DNA of 64,000 nucleotides. It comes from Ostreococcus mediterraneus (taxonomy: Eukaryota; Chlorophyta; Mamiellophyceae; Mamiellales; Bathycoccaceae). Positions 55,901 through 64,000 of this stretch are shown one piece after another (within the stretch, counting starts at the first letter, position 1; each line of letters starts with the position of its first letter). The position numbers and the translations under genes were made by a program. The notes under the pieces are model-generated. The model saw nothing but the letters and a program-made list of their open reading frames with translations. It made no database searches and was not told the DNA's origin. The stretch lies in NCBI GenBank assembly GCA_012295225.1, contig WMKK01000005.1, positions 502,958 through 566,957 of the forward strand, written 5' to 3'.

Positions 55901-56855
55901 CGCACCAGTGGTATGGGGAAAATACCCAAAAGCTGTCACCGCGTTGACGTTGCACAATTTGCAGTTTGGCGTTGATTTAATCAAACGCGGAATGGAGGCG
56001 TGCGACATCGCCACGACGGTGAGCCCCACGTACGCGAATGAAGTGCGAGACCATGGTGCTGTTCAACACGCGCAGCGAAAGTTCGTGGGTATTAGAAATG
56101 GCATCGACACCGACATTTGGGATCCATCTGTGGATGAGTTCTTACCGTTGACGTACGACGCGTCCACGGTCACGGCGGGTAAGCGCGCGGCGGTCGCGGC
56201 GCTCTCCGAGCGACTCAAACTGAATCACCCCGAAGGTGCACCCGTGGTCGGTGTCGTCTCCCGCCTCACCGCACAAAAAGGCATTCATTTGATTAAACAC
56301 GCGTGTCATCGCGCGCTCGAGCGCGGCGCGACGTTTGTCTTGCTCGGAAGCGCCCCCGACGGAGCGCACCAGCACGAATTCAACATGCTCGCCCAGGACA
56401 TGGCGAACAAATACCCGGGCCGCAGCGGCTTCATGTTCAAGTACGATGAAGCATTTTCGCACATGATGTACGCCGGTTGCGACTTCTTGCTCGTTCCATC
56501 CATGTTCGAGCCGTGTGGATTAACCCAAATGATTGCCATGCGTTACGGCGCCGTCCCCATCGTCCGCAGCACTGGCGGCTTGCGCGACACCGTCTTCGAC
56601 GTCGACAACGACGCCGATCGCGCCTCCTCCGCCGGTCTCTCCACCAATGGATTCTCATTCGACGGTACGCAAACATCCGACATGGATTACGCGTTAAATC
56701 GCGCACTCGATGCATATTACGACAAACCTCGATGGTCCTCGCTCGCGTTGCCGAAACGCGTCATGACCCAGGATTGGAGCTGGCGCGCGCCCGCCAAGCT
56801 CTACGTCGATCGCTATTGGCGCGCAGTGAAAAAGAAGCGCGAATCGTCATCCTAG
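52929..56855 (+). CDS. SSIII: Starch synthase III with long coiled coil, two CBM53 modules and GT5 domain
   Basis: Single-exon protein of 1308 residues. Order: transit-type leader (about 1-75), a very long Glu/Arg-rich coiled coil (about 95-495), two CBM53 starch-binding modules (about 578-700, FKDGVYYFVGDVRAGQRARV... and about 755-855, GTIYCQGSWNRWNHPYDF), then a GT5 catalytic domain from about 860. The ADP-glucose site is HIAVEMAPIAKVGGMGDVV, where the usual KVGGL is KVGGM (Lys873). HAHDWQTAPVVW, TLHNLQFG, the C-terminal EPCGLTQMIAMRYG and STGGLRDTV are clear. SSIII elongates amylopectin chains. The coiled coil is longer than that of plant SSIII and recalls SSIV, which however lacks CBM53. 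ATG at 52929. Confidence 0.93.
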   Translation: MTTCASTTSRVVTTREWYGTNTRRARDLARARVRARGHGEGFESSRATTRERVAREVREMRERARERVGGCVRGGGDGEHGEHHVDGDGEDGAIARFKQMEAEMRAEMERERRRAEDVERDARARRETLEEELRAVREVVVTLERAVLDGERAREEARERYERDIGEMREDAARATRERDEDAERAQSDIERIEHEREDVRAALERALEVQGELEQRLDVASARHEDARREVEGLARELDEATQRTSALMSEKADAERRVDELVVELAALHEEKCVVEGRLDEVERNAGSVERETVAAMQRELDDARAALANALDDKDVVEKRIDEINREIVMLSEENSSVKRDLAEMSARMDVAAEHNASLLAELERVDADAAKTAGDDIEALKRELEGAVKGRTAALEDAQRLGEMLQQAKRDVADAELENARLREDLANAEASDNTDADVKLFEQLVKAQQEEIDELHEIVNTLTLQTNALMDEAAFTSEESQATRDIDSSRVASPSQHVDDEAAPAPLVTPAQIPEVVVPAETGIDAQVAAHVRKVKAEVEEHLLLALESEAADFVGAQEAASRFASLNAARFKDGVYYFVGDVRAGQRARVLYNRHTPSPMSRDGQCFIHVGFDNWVNGAATKTGMTPLPHDSHDRNVDHRVRDQGDWWVVEFPVPEGAATIDFVFSDADNKFDNNANGDYHCGISDGKSREEKIAARIAAQRKAKQGTMEKSIARAGQRAAKLMRSRAEALAHAEATATLNRVYTTPYQPAAGGEATIHYRPEGGPLTHAGTIYCQGSWNRWNHPYDFGPLEMHASDDAPGTFELTLHVPSDAHVMDFVFTDRDVPGAGAYDSNDRADYHATIVGGTGHAPKLHIVHIAVEMAPIAKVGGMGDVVTALARATMEDGHDVDVIVPKYDCMDYTAVDGLHRIGSVKHDNVDVDVYRGWVEDVPTTFLHPRNGFFDVGCIYGRGDDHVRFGFFSAAALTWMRSRNEQVDIIHAHDWQTAPVVWGKYPKAVTALTLHNLQFGVDLIKRGMEACDIATTVSPTYANEVRDHGAVQHAQRKFVGIRNGIDTDIWDPSVDEFLPLTYDASTVTAGKRAAVAALSERLKLNHPEGAPVVGVVSRLTAQKGIHLIKHACHRALERGATFVLLGSAPDGAHQHEFNMLAQDMANKYPGRSGFMFKYDEAFSHMMYAGCDFLLVPSMFEPCGLTQMIAMRYGAVPIVRSTGGLRDTVFDVDNDADRASSAGLSTNGFSFDGTQTSDMDYALNRALDAYYDKPRWSSLALPKRVMTQDWSWRAPAKLYVDRYWRAVKKKRESSS

Positions 56856-57004
56856 GCGTGCTTTCGCAACCCTCGCGCGTTCACGCCCCGCACGTCACGC
56901 GCACTCATGTAACAACACGCATCAAAAGAACGTCTTCATTCGACTTTCGCGAGCGCGCGCGAAGAGGTGCCCAGAGCGACGCCAGATCGAGACGCGCGCC
57001 AACC

Positions 57005-57892
57005 ATGGTGCTCATCTACGCCTTCGTCGCGCGTAAACAAACGGTGCTGGCTGAATACACGGGGTATAGTGGGAACTTTAGCACCGTCGCCACGCAGGTG
57101 CGTCGTCGTCGTCGTCGTCGTCGCGAGGGAAGGCGCGGGATTGAATGAATCGCGTGACTCGGGGGGTAGAGCGCGTGCGTGGAATTTCGGCACGTATAAT
57201 GCGTGCGTCAACGCACGCATAGGCGCGGTGCGGTGTAGGTGTGGCGTAGTGCGTTGAGGTCAGTATCCCCAGTATCGTCGTGACTGACCGAGCGCGCGTT
57301 CGTTGATTCGTTGACCGAGGAGCAGGCGTTGGAAAAGTTGAGCGATGAAAACACGAGATTTACGTATACGGCGGATGGGCATACGTTCAATTACGTCGTT
57401 GAGAATGGGTTTACGTACTTAGTGGTGGCAGATACGGAGTCGGGGAGACATGTTCCGTTTGCGTGCTTGGATCGAATCAAGACGGAGTTTGTTCGGGACC
57501 ACGCGGCGGAGGCGCAGGACGCGATTGCGCACTCGTTGAACAAGACGTTTGCGCCGAGATTGAAGGAGCACCTCGAGTATTGCTCGGCGAACCCCGAAGC
57601 GGTGAGTAAGGTGAGCCAAGTGCAACAACAAGTGAGCCAAGTGAAGGAAATCATGATGGATAACATTGAGAAGGTTCTTGACCGGGGCGAGAAGATTGAG
57701 TTGTTGGTGGATAAGAGCGACGCGTTGCGCTTCCAAGCCGATAACTTTCACAAGACGGGTCGCCAGTTGCGACGTCACATGTGGTGCCAAAATATGAAGA
57801 TGAAAGCACTCTTCGCCATCATTATTTTGGCGTTGATTTTGAGCCTCGTCTTTGGTTTATGCGGCAAGAAGTGCACAGGTAAGAAAGATTAG
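57005..57892 (+). CDS. VAMP7-type longin R-SNARE, two exons
   Basis: Model joins 57005-57097 and 57326-57892 (219 residues). Exon 1 gives the longin start MVLIYAFVARKQTVLAEYTG and ends VATQ; exon 2 continues ALEKLSDENTRFTYTADGHTF. The 228-bp intron has donor CAG|GTGCGT, branch-like CTGAC at 57284 and acceptor GAGCAG, phase 0; the junction aligns with plant VAMP72 proteins. The SNARE motif is VSQVKEIMMDNIEKVLDRGEKIELLVDKSDALR, with the zero-layer Arg, followed by a C-terminal transmembrane anchor (LFAIIILALILSLVFG) and a short tail. It acts in fusion of vesicles with the plasma membrane or vacuole. Acid exposed residues typical of VAMP71/72 cannot be separated without alignment, so the subgroup is left open. 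Confidence 0.93.
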
Positions 57893-58029
57893 ATAAAACG
57901 TCCACATGGCGCGTTGTAAAACATCCTTGAAAAGACACTTAAAAGACATCATTTAAATCAAAGCTATGCTTACGCTTTCGGGCGTTAAGATGAGCTACAA
58001 TACAATGCATAATTTATTACTAATGATCG

Positions 58030-60069
58030 CTAACGTTCATCGCGAATCGCGCTATCGACCTTTCGCGTGAAAGACGAAGAAAGGTCGCGTGAAATCCTGC
58101 TTATGTCGATGGACGAGCGCCTCGGTAACCTACTTTGCTTCTCTGTGCGCGTCCTTTCCTCGTAGTACTCTTGTGCTTTTGCGAGGATTTGTTCGTGCCA
58201 TATTTCCATCCGGAATAATATTTCGCCCGCACGTGTCTGTGCACAAAAGCATAAGGGCTGGCCGTTCATAATTTTCAGCAAGTTGAACTGCCCGACTCCC
58301 AAATCCACCTTGTACGTCGTAAAGTTAATTTGCGATTGCCAAAATCCGAACGTCCAAACACGCTCGGTGTCAAACACGGGCACATCGGTCTGGTTCTTCT
58401 TGCCCTTTTTATGATTTTTGATAATCTTACTAAGAATCTTCTGACGTTGCGGCGCCGTAGTGCCTTCTGGAAAGATGGACATGCTGCTCACGTTTTCAAT
58501 CAACGGCCCTTCAATATCCTGCACATCACCCTCATACTCGCAGCTCATGGCTTGCGCGGCGAGCGCAATAGGTGCGAGCATGTACGGTCGATCGGCCGTA
58601 GGAGAAGATAGCTGCATGCTGTACTTTTCGCCAAAGGCGCGAACGACTCTCGCGGCTAAACTCAACAACCAACGTGACGGGAGATTCGACAACGGTCTAG
58701 CCAATGCTTGACCAAAGACGCAATCGTCCATTGGAATCTCTTGTTTAAATTTGCCTTGAACTGCTATTTGAATCGTCCGCGCTCTGCCGTTGAAAATATC
58801 TGATGGTGAGTTTTCCAAACCGCGAATGTACACAACCATTTGCCCCTTGAATAGCTCGCTTTCGATGTCGAATGGAATCTGGGCGCGAACCATGTTATCG
58901 GGAAGTTGGTTGAATTGCGAAATGATCTGAGCTGGACCACCTGGAGAGAGTCGCAACGCGCACGGATGGTCCACCCACGTCATGTCCAGTGCCGGCGGGG
59001 GATCGGCGCGGTCCTCTGGACGCAGGAGTGGTTGAGTACGGCCCCAAGTACCGAGACGCGTACCGATGGATGCCGCAGATTTAAGCAAGAACGACGATGG
59101 CGTTGAAGGCTTGACGTCATCATCATCCATACTTCGAAGTGAGCGCTTGGCCAACACACGCGGCTCCCCCTCTTCAACCATGGTTTTATACTCGTACAGC
59201 TTGTCAGCCGACAAGTCTTCGGAATGGAAGAAACCCAGAACACTTGAAAATGCCACCGTACACACGGTACATATTGCGACGATTTTCAACATGGCGTCGA
59301 TGTGCATTTGAATGCCAATCGACCTCACGAGTTGGAGAGCATCTGCCTTGAAAAATGGCAAAAGCACGTATACGGTTAAAGCAATTACGCTGGCACGTAA
59401 AATACTCAACTCCAATCTCAACGTTGAAACCACGCGCTCGACGCGCTCCATCGCCGCAGCATGTTCACTTGATAATGCTTCTACGGCACCAGTGTGTCTG
59501 TCTACCACAGTTCGCACGTGTTTCATCTTTGACTCTATGTTGAGCAACTCAGTGCTCACGAAGTAGCGCGCCGCGGAAATCCCTGGCGCAACCCCTAAAT
59601 GATACGCATACAAATGAGACCGTTTCTCAAACTTGGTCTTATTTACTCCTACAATTAATTTAGCCGCCATTAACTCGCTTCCGATCGCCACCGCTTCTTC
59701 GCTATCCCTCGCCACTTTCGCCGCCAACATGAATTGCACAGCTTGCCTGCCAGTGAAGCAATTTTTATATTTTGTAAACCCCCGCCGGTGCTTCGCGCCC
59801 GTTAAATAACTTCGCATCTTCACCACGATGTCAAACAAAATATTTTCTCTGTTTGCCGCGCTCAACTCGGCGAGTTCGATGTCGTCAACTTGGTCAGCTT
59901 CGTCGGAGTCACGGTCGGTGCCGCCTTCATCGTCGGTTGTTCTCGGTGACGATGACGCCTCGTTCGCGAGCGACGGCGGTGTTGACGGTTTAGCGTGGTT
60001 GTCGCTGTAGGCATAATCGTCATCTATGTCCGCAGGCGTCACCATGGGCCGTGATTCACTGGGCGCCAT
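58030..60069 (-). CDS. DEP domain membrane protein with DUF1769 (Duc1-like)
   Basis: Protein of 679 residues. An acidic N-terminus precedes a DEP-like domain (about 80-155, LFDIVVKMRSYLTGAKHRRGF... FTGRQAVQFML). Two hydrophobic segments follow (SILRASVIALTVYVLLPFF and MLKIVAICTVCTVAFSSVLG), then a DUF1769-like region in the C-terminal half with RARTIQIAVQGKFKQEIPMDD and VFGQALARPLSNLPSRW. In fission yeast, the DUF1769 protein Duc1 binds PI(4,5)P2 at ER-plasma-membrane contacts; if that holds here, the two membrane spans would tether the DEP and lipid-binding parts. Plant-lineage genes with DUF1769 and DEP together were not recalled. ATG at 60069. The 257-bp gap to HCF106 contains nothing notable. 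Confidence 0.82.
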   Translation of the reverse strand: MAPSESRPMVTPADIDDDYAYSDNHAKPSTPPSLANEASSSPRTTDDEGGTDRDSDEADQVDDIELAELSAANRENILFDIVVKMRSYLTGAKHRRGFTKYKNCFTGRQAVQFMLAAKVARDSEEAVAIGSELMAAKLIVGVNKTKFEKRSHLYAYHLGVAPGISAARYFVSTELLNIESKMKHVRTVVDRHTGAVEALSSEHAAAMERVERVVSTLRLELSILRASVIALTVYVLLPFFKADALQLVRSIGIQMHIDAMLKIVAICTVCTVAFSSVLGFFHSEDLSADKLYEYKTMVEEGEPRVLAKRSLRSMDDDDVKPSTPSSFLLKSAASIGTRLGTWGRTQPLLRPEDRADPPPALDMTWVDHPCALRLSPGGPAQIISQFNQLPDNMVRAQIPFDIESELFKGQMVVYIRGLENSPSDIFNGRARTIQIAVQGKFKQEIPMDDCVFGQALARPLSNLPSRWLLSLAARVVRAFGEKYSMQLSSPTADRPYMLAPIALAAQAMSCEYEGDVQDIEGPLIENVSSMSIFPEGTTAPQRQKILSKIIKNHKKGKKNQTDVPVFDTERVWTFGFWQSQINFTTYKVDLGVGQFNLLKIMNGQPLCFCAQTRAGEILFRMEIWHEQILAKAQEYYEERTRTEKQSRLPRRSSIDISRISRDLSSSFTRKVDSAIRDER

Positions 60070-60325
60070 GACGTGTGGCGTGCTAGTGCGGACAATTTAG
60101 GCGTTTTCGTTCTCTTTGAGCTTCCAAATTTGGCTCTCGCTTTGAGCGCAAAAAGAGTGAGTGATACGCGATTTAGAAGACTAATAAATTATGACGACCC
60201 AGATAACAATGCTTTGTGTGTGATGTATTAAAATAGCACGCACGCGCGCGTCCACGACTGACGTCGGTTGCGTGCGATTTGGTTGGTTTCGATGGCTCGT
60301 CGAATTCGCGCTCGCGTTACTCGCA

Positions 60326-61129
60326 TTACTCAGCGCGCTCGTCCTCAGCGCTGAGATCCGCGGGGACGTCTGCGACGATGGGTTCTTGCGCCGGTACAGC
60401 ATCAGCGGGTGGAGGTGCAGCCGTGCCCCACGCTGCGGCCGCCGCAGCGGCTTTCATCTCCTCAGTCACAACATCAACATCAACGTCGCCCGTCGACTCG
60501 ACGTCTTCACCCGCGCCCTCCGTCACCTTTTGCAACGCGCTCGTATCAAACTGCACCGCCACCTCATCTTCGGCCCGAGCTACCGATTCGCCCACCGCCG
60601 CACTTCGCTTTGGCGGTGGTGGCGTACGAATCGCTTGTGCGGTCTCATCCAGCCCGATTTCGTCTCTCAACGTATCTTGAAACTCTCTCGACACCTCTTG
60701 CAACTCTTTAATCGTCGGTTGAAACTCTCTCAACGTCGCCCCCAACTGCTTGGCGATATCCGCCAAACCCTTTGGTCCGAACACCAACAACGACACCACG
60801 CCAATCACAAGCGCTTCCGGCGCACCGACGCCGAACAGCGAACGCGCGACGTTCGCGTCGCCTCTGCGCCCGCGCGAACCCTCAAACGCTATCCAGCCTC
60901 GCGACGACGCCGCGCCCGAACCGAGCGTCGCGCGGTGACCGTCGAGCGCCGCGCGCGTCGATGACGCAAATGACACACCATCGCGCGCCGCGTTCGTCGT
61001 CGTCGCGGACGTCGTCGTCGTCGCACCGCGCATCAACGTCACCGCTGGCTGTTTGCGCCCGACGCGCGCCACGCCCGGCGCCGCGAACGGCATCGTCGCG
61101 AACATCGTCGCGGACGGCGTGGAAAACAT
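60326..61129 (-). CDS. HCF106: HCF106/TatB-type thylakoid Tat translocase subunit
   Basis: Protein of 267 residues. A transit peptide (about 1-95) precedes the TatA/B signature FGVGAPEALVIGVVSLLVFGP, where the transmembrane helix carries the conserved Glu105, then KGLADIAKQLG and the amphipathic helix ATLREFQPTIKELQEVSREF. The EFQPTIKELQEVS extension is typical of HCF106 (TatB) and not Tha4 (TatA). The C-terminal part is acidic and low complexity (DVESTGDVDVDVV, Pro-rich). The protein recognises twin-Arg substrates at the thylakoid; a likely substrate is encoded at 44520-45089. ATG at 61129; head-to-head with the lipase gene (110 bp). Confidence 0.93.
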   Translation of the reverse strand: MFSTPSATMFATMPFAAPGVARVGRKQPAVTLMRGATTTTSATTTNAARDGVSFASSTRAALDGHRATLGSGAASSRGWIAFEGSRGRRGDANVARSLFGVGAPEALVIGVVSLLVFGPKGLADIAKQLGATLREFQPTIKELQEVSREFQDTLRDEIGLDETAQAIRTPPPPKRSAAVGESVARAEDEVAVQFDTSALQKVTEGAGEDVESTGDVDVDVVTEEMKAAAAAAAWGTAAPPPADAVPAQEPIVADVPADLSAEDERAE

Positions 61130-61239
61130 CGAACGCGCGCGTGTTCGTGCGTTCGTACGCTCGCGCGGGACGCGGCGTCGAGCGACGACGACGACCGTCG
61201 ACGAATGACGCGTGAGCGAACAGCCTCAGTCGCTGACGC

Positions 61240-63582
61240 ATGTCCGCCGCAGATTTCGCGCACTCCCCGCGCTCGTCGCGTCCAGCGTCGCTCGACGTCG
61301 CGCGCTTTGCGGTGCCATCCGCGTGTGCGAGCGCGGCGGCGACGACGACGAGCGTGTTCGATCGCGCGCCGGCGATAGACACGACGGTTGACGACGAATG
61401 CAATGCCACGGCAACGGCGAACTCTGCGCGCGCGAGCGCCGCGCACGACGCACGAGATGACGACCGAACGCCGAACGCGCCGAACGCATCGATGGCATCG
61501 TCCACCGCTGGCCCGTTCAGTGGCATTCATCGTCGCATAGACTCCATCGGGAATGCGTTGAACGATTCGCGCGCGGCGACGACGAAGCGGTTGAGCGAAC
61601 TGAAAACCATGACGGACGCCTGGCACGCGACACACGGCGCGCACGGCACGAAGATGTGGATTGTTGAGAACAGAAAGATTATTTTCAAAATGATGTATTT
61701 TATAGCGTTCTTTTGTGCGCTGACGCTGACGGTGCTGGTGTTGTTCGCGCACGTGTGGGTGGCGTTGGTCAAGGCGATTTCTTTGCGGCTGGCGTACGCG
61801 GTGGCGTTTGCTTTAGTTTTAGCCATGGCGCCGCCTGCGTTTCCAAACGCCGCGGCGCACGTGTTGGCATTGGTGCTCATGTCGGCGGAGATTGCGTTGT
61901 TGTGCCTGAATGCTGTGTTGCTTGGATTGGTGCACGTGGCGATTGCGTTGAATAAATACGTGTTGCCGGCGTGGTTTCAACGCGCGCGCGTCATCGTGCG
62001 TGAATCCGCGGGTGGGGTAGATCATCGAGGACGAGCGAATGCGCATTACACGGATGAGCGTCAAGCGATATTGGTTGAGCTTGAGCACGCGACGACTTAC
62101 GCAGAGTGGCGCGCGGTGGCGAGTAAATTGGATTCGTTTCCGGCGGATGTCGGCGAAGGCGGCGTCGCGTGGCGTGCGGATGATCACAGCGAAGCGTATG
62201 ATTCTCGACTTGTTGGCGTGTACTTGAATGCCATGTCGAGTGCTCGTGAACGCAATGACTTGACAGCGCTCGGATTGTGCTTACGAACGGTGTTGCATAG
62301 GAACTTTGGTGGCATCGATCGATTGCTCAGCTTGCGATTTGCGCGCGTCGGTACAAAGAAACTCGTCGAGGCTTTTCGCGACGAAATCGTGGCGACGATT
62401 GAGCACATCGCCGCAACTGATGATAAAGAGCATGCGATTGAAATGCTGCAGGTACTCAAGGAGTCGTACCGTTCGCTCGGTCGCACGGCGCTGTGTTTAT
62501 CCGGCGGTGGCGCGTTGGCCATGTACCATTTCGGTGTGTTGAAAGTTCTTCTCTCGGAAGGGTTATGTCCGCAGGTTATATCGGGCACGAGTGGTGGCTC
62601 GATTGTTGCGGCTTTTCTCGGATGTGTGCCACCGAACGAGCTTCTTGAGACGATTACGCCGGATATTCCGACTCGGTACAGTCGACGTTGGTTTCCTCGG
62701 CCGCACAAGATGGCACTTCACTTTTTACAACACGGTGTGCTCATGGATTCCGAAGGTTTCTCTCAAACAACCAAAGCTTACTTCGGGGATACCACGTTCG
62801 AAGAGGCATTTCAGCTTTCAGGACGTGCTTTGTCAATCCAAGTGTCCATCGGATCCCAAACTGGTTACGTGTTAAACCATTTGACGTCGCCAGCTGTATT
62901 ATTGCGCACGGCCGTATGCGCATCCTGCGCTCTTCCTGGGTTGATGCGCCCGGTTGAAATTCTTGCAAAGGATAAAAGTGGAAATCTTGTGCCGTTTCAT
63001 CCGCCCGACGTTAAGAGCTACGATGGCACCATTACTCAAGACATTCCTTCAGCGCGGCTTACAGAGTTGTTCAACTGCAACAATTTCATTGTTTCACAAG
63101 TGAATCCGCATTTGAATTTTGTCTTACATCTCGCCGAGGAGTCACACGGCCGTCGTCAAAAGACTGCACGAAGTTATCAAAGGCGAAACGCCGTGCAGAA
63201 GCTGCTGCGTGTCGCCAATTTCTTATTGCTTAACATCAAGTACGGTATTCAGAAACTTCTCGAGGTTGACTTGTTCGATATTCGATTTGTCCGAACGCTT
63301 CAAGGTGTATTGATGCAAGATTTTCGCGGTCATATAACGATTCTCCCAAGTCTGAAGTGGCGAGATTACTCAAAAATCGGCGCGCAGCCGAGCGAACGTG
63401 ATATGCAACGCTTCATCACACGTGGCGAACAAGCCACGTGGCCGCACGTTGAAGTGATTCGGTACACCATGCAAGTTGAAACAGTACTCGTAAATGCGAT
63501 ACGAGCACTGTCAAAACNTGTCGATGCTATGGGCGCTGGCACCGTTAAGCGCACATCCTCTCATGGATTCTTAGAACACTAA
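61240..63582 (+). CDS. SDP1-type patatin-like triacylglycerol lipase
   Basis: Protein of 780 residues related to plant SUGAR-DEPENDENT1 and yeast Tgl3/4/5 lipases that start storage-oil breakdown. An N-terminal Ala/Thr-rich segment is followed by hydrophobic helices (about 145-245: MMYFIAFFCALTLTVLVLFA and more), a DUF3336-like region, and the patatin domain: oxyanion CLSGGGALAMYHFGV (about 421-435), nucleophile GTSGGS with Ser451, and the catalytic Asp595 in YDGTITQDIP. The Asp is followed by Gly-Thr, a mild variation on the DG(G/S) pattern. An ambiguous base at 63518 leaves one residue undefined. ATG at 61240 gives the longest plausible protein; an internal Met at about residue 84 is possible. 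Confidence 0.9.
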   Translation: MSAADFAHSPRSSRPASLDVARFAVPSACASAAATTTSVFDRAPAIDTTVDDECNATATANSARASAAHDARDDDRTPNAPNASMASSTAGPFSGIHRRIDSIGNALNDSRAATTKRLSELKTMTDAWHATHGAHGTKMWIVENRKIIFKMMYFIAFFCALTLTVLVLFAHVWVALVKAISLRLAYAVAFALVLAMAPPAFPNAAAHVLALVLMSAEIALLCLNAVLLGLVHVAIALNKYVLPAWFQRARVIVRESAGGVDHRGRANAHYTDERQAILVELEHATTYAEWRAVASKLDSFPADVGEGGVAWRADDHSEAYDSRLVGVYLNAMSSARERNDLTALGLCLRTVLHRNFGGIDRLLSLRFARVGTKKLVEAFRDEIVATIEHIAATDDKEHAIEMLQVLKESYRSLGRTALCLSGGGALAMYHFGVLKVLLSEGLCPQVISGTSGGSIVAAFLGCVPPNELLETITPDIPTRYSRRWFPRPHKMALHFLQHGVLMDSEGFSQTTKAYFGDTTFEEAFQLSGRALSIQVSIGSQTGYVLNHLTSPAVLLRTAVCASCALPGLMRPVEILAKDKSGNLVPFHPPDVKSYDGTITQDIPSARLTELFNCNNFIVSQVNPHLNFVLHLAEESHGRRQKTARSYQRRNAVQKLLRVANFLLLNIKYGIQKLLEVDLFDIRFVRTLQGVLMQDFRGHITILPSLKWRDYSKIGAQPSERDMQRFITRGEQATWPHVEVIRYTMQVETVLVNAIRALSKXVDAMGAGTVKRTSSHGFLEH

Positions 63583-63685
63583 ATGATACTACCGGCATAT
63601 CTGTAAAACAACAAATCTGTATTGAACGCTCAAAACAGTTGCTCAAAACAAACGCCACACAGCCCCTCACAACGCACCGCGCGAC

Positions 63686-64000
63686 ATGTCCAGCCGCCTT
63701 GCCGCCGTGGAAGTGCTCAACTTCTGGTATGGTTACTCCCGTCGAGAACTCAAAACCGTCGTTAAGCCAAACAAAGCGCAGATGGCGCTTTGGTTTGGGT
63801 CTCGAGAAGAAGATGATGTCACCATCAGGATCAACTTTGCCGCGCACTTAGCCGAGACGTCCGCCATGTACGACGACGAAGATATGTTTGAGACGCGTCC
63901 AAAACTTCCGTTTGAAGAAACTTTGGCAGACATCATCACCTTGGATCAGTTCACGCGAGTCATTCATCGTAAAACTGGTCGAGCTTTTGAAAACGATGGC
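63686..64000 (+). CDS. DUF924 family protein (5' part, runs off window)
   Basis: The first 105 residues are visible. The start MSSRLAAVEVLNFWYGYSRR and the later ALWFGSREEDD... IRINFAAHLAE... LADIITLDQFTRVIHRKTGRAF match the DUF924 layout (VLxFWF... LALIILLDQFPRNIYRGT... AF). The function of the family is unknown; members are alpha-helical proteins in bacteria and plants. ATG at 63686, 103 bp after the lipase stop on the same strand. The rest lies beyond the right edge. Confidence 0.85.
   Translation, partial: MSSRLAAVEVLNFWYGYSRRELKTVVKPNKAQMALWFGSREEDDVTIRINFAAHLAETSAMYDDEDMFETRPKLPFEETLADIITLDQFTRVIHRKTGRAFENDG

Overview
The window looks like a nuclear chromosome segment of a picoplanktonic prasinophyte green alga, most probably Ostreococcus (Mamiellophyceae). 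The evidence is very dense packing (about 32 protein genes in 64 kb, many intergenic gaps of 50-250 bp), GC-rich DNA, mostly intronless genes with a few short introns, plastid and mitochondrial targeting peptides, two starch synthases, and eukaryotic complexes (cohesin, nuclear pore, TRAMP-type RNA surveillance, SNARE). The species is an inference from general knowledge of that genome; no database was searched.

Layout. 1-4.0 kb: HPPK-DHPS folate enzyme (cut by the left edge), a SPRING/C12orf49-type membrane protein, cytosolic tyrosyl-tRNA synthetase and a histidine phosphatase. 4.4-6.3 kb: granule-bound starch synthase behind a promoter region with a 58-bp tandem repeat. 6.5-10.9 kb: RAD21/SCC1 cohesin, GAR transformylase, an eIF1AD-like protein and a Rho/ROP GTPase. 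10.7-22.4 kb: the accessory part of the window, a low-GC single-exon gene of 10.2 kb for a 3395-residue cell-surface protein, bracketed by two ~447-bp direct repeats that are copies of the tail-to-tail junction of the Rho gene and the adenosine-deaminase-like gene. 22.3-34.0 kb: the intact deaminase-like gene, MTR4 helicase, ribosomal protein L17 and NUP205. 34.0-38.5 kb: an alpha/beta hydrolase, a CATCG-rich satellite around a 210-base assembly gap, a small cold-shock-domain protein and a PhyH-type dioxygenase. 38.5-52.4 kb: PP2C phosphatase, ACT protein, an unrecognised organellar protein, HAD nucleotidase, SDHC, a lumen-targeted protein, an ABC1 kinase, a ClpP-like protein with an altered triad, a TPR-metallo-beta-lactamase fusion and a TRF4-type nucleotidyltransferase. 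52.9-64 kb: starch synthase III with a long coiled coil, VAMP7-type R-SNARE, a DEP-DUF1769 membrane protein, HCF106/TatB, an SDP1-type lipase and a DUF924 gene cut by the right edge.

Themes. Two starch synthases (GBSS and SSIII) and both hallmark TRAMP components (MTR4 and TRF4) lie in one window. HCF106 (thylakoid Tat translocase) and a probable Tat substrate also co-occur. Genes are mostly in head-to-head or tail-to-tail pairs with short shared control regions. Eight introns could be placed; nearly all carry a CTNAC branch-site-like motif 20-40 bases before the acceptor, which supports the spliced models. No transposase, integrase, reverse transcriptase, viral gene, CRISPR array, tRNA or rRNA was recognised. 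The strongest candidate for something undescribed is the 11.3-kb insertion-like unit carrying the giant surface-protein gene.
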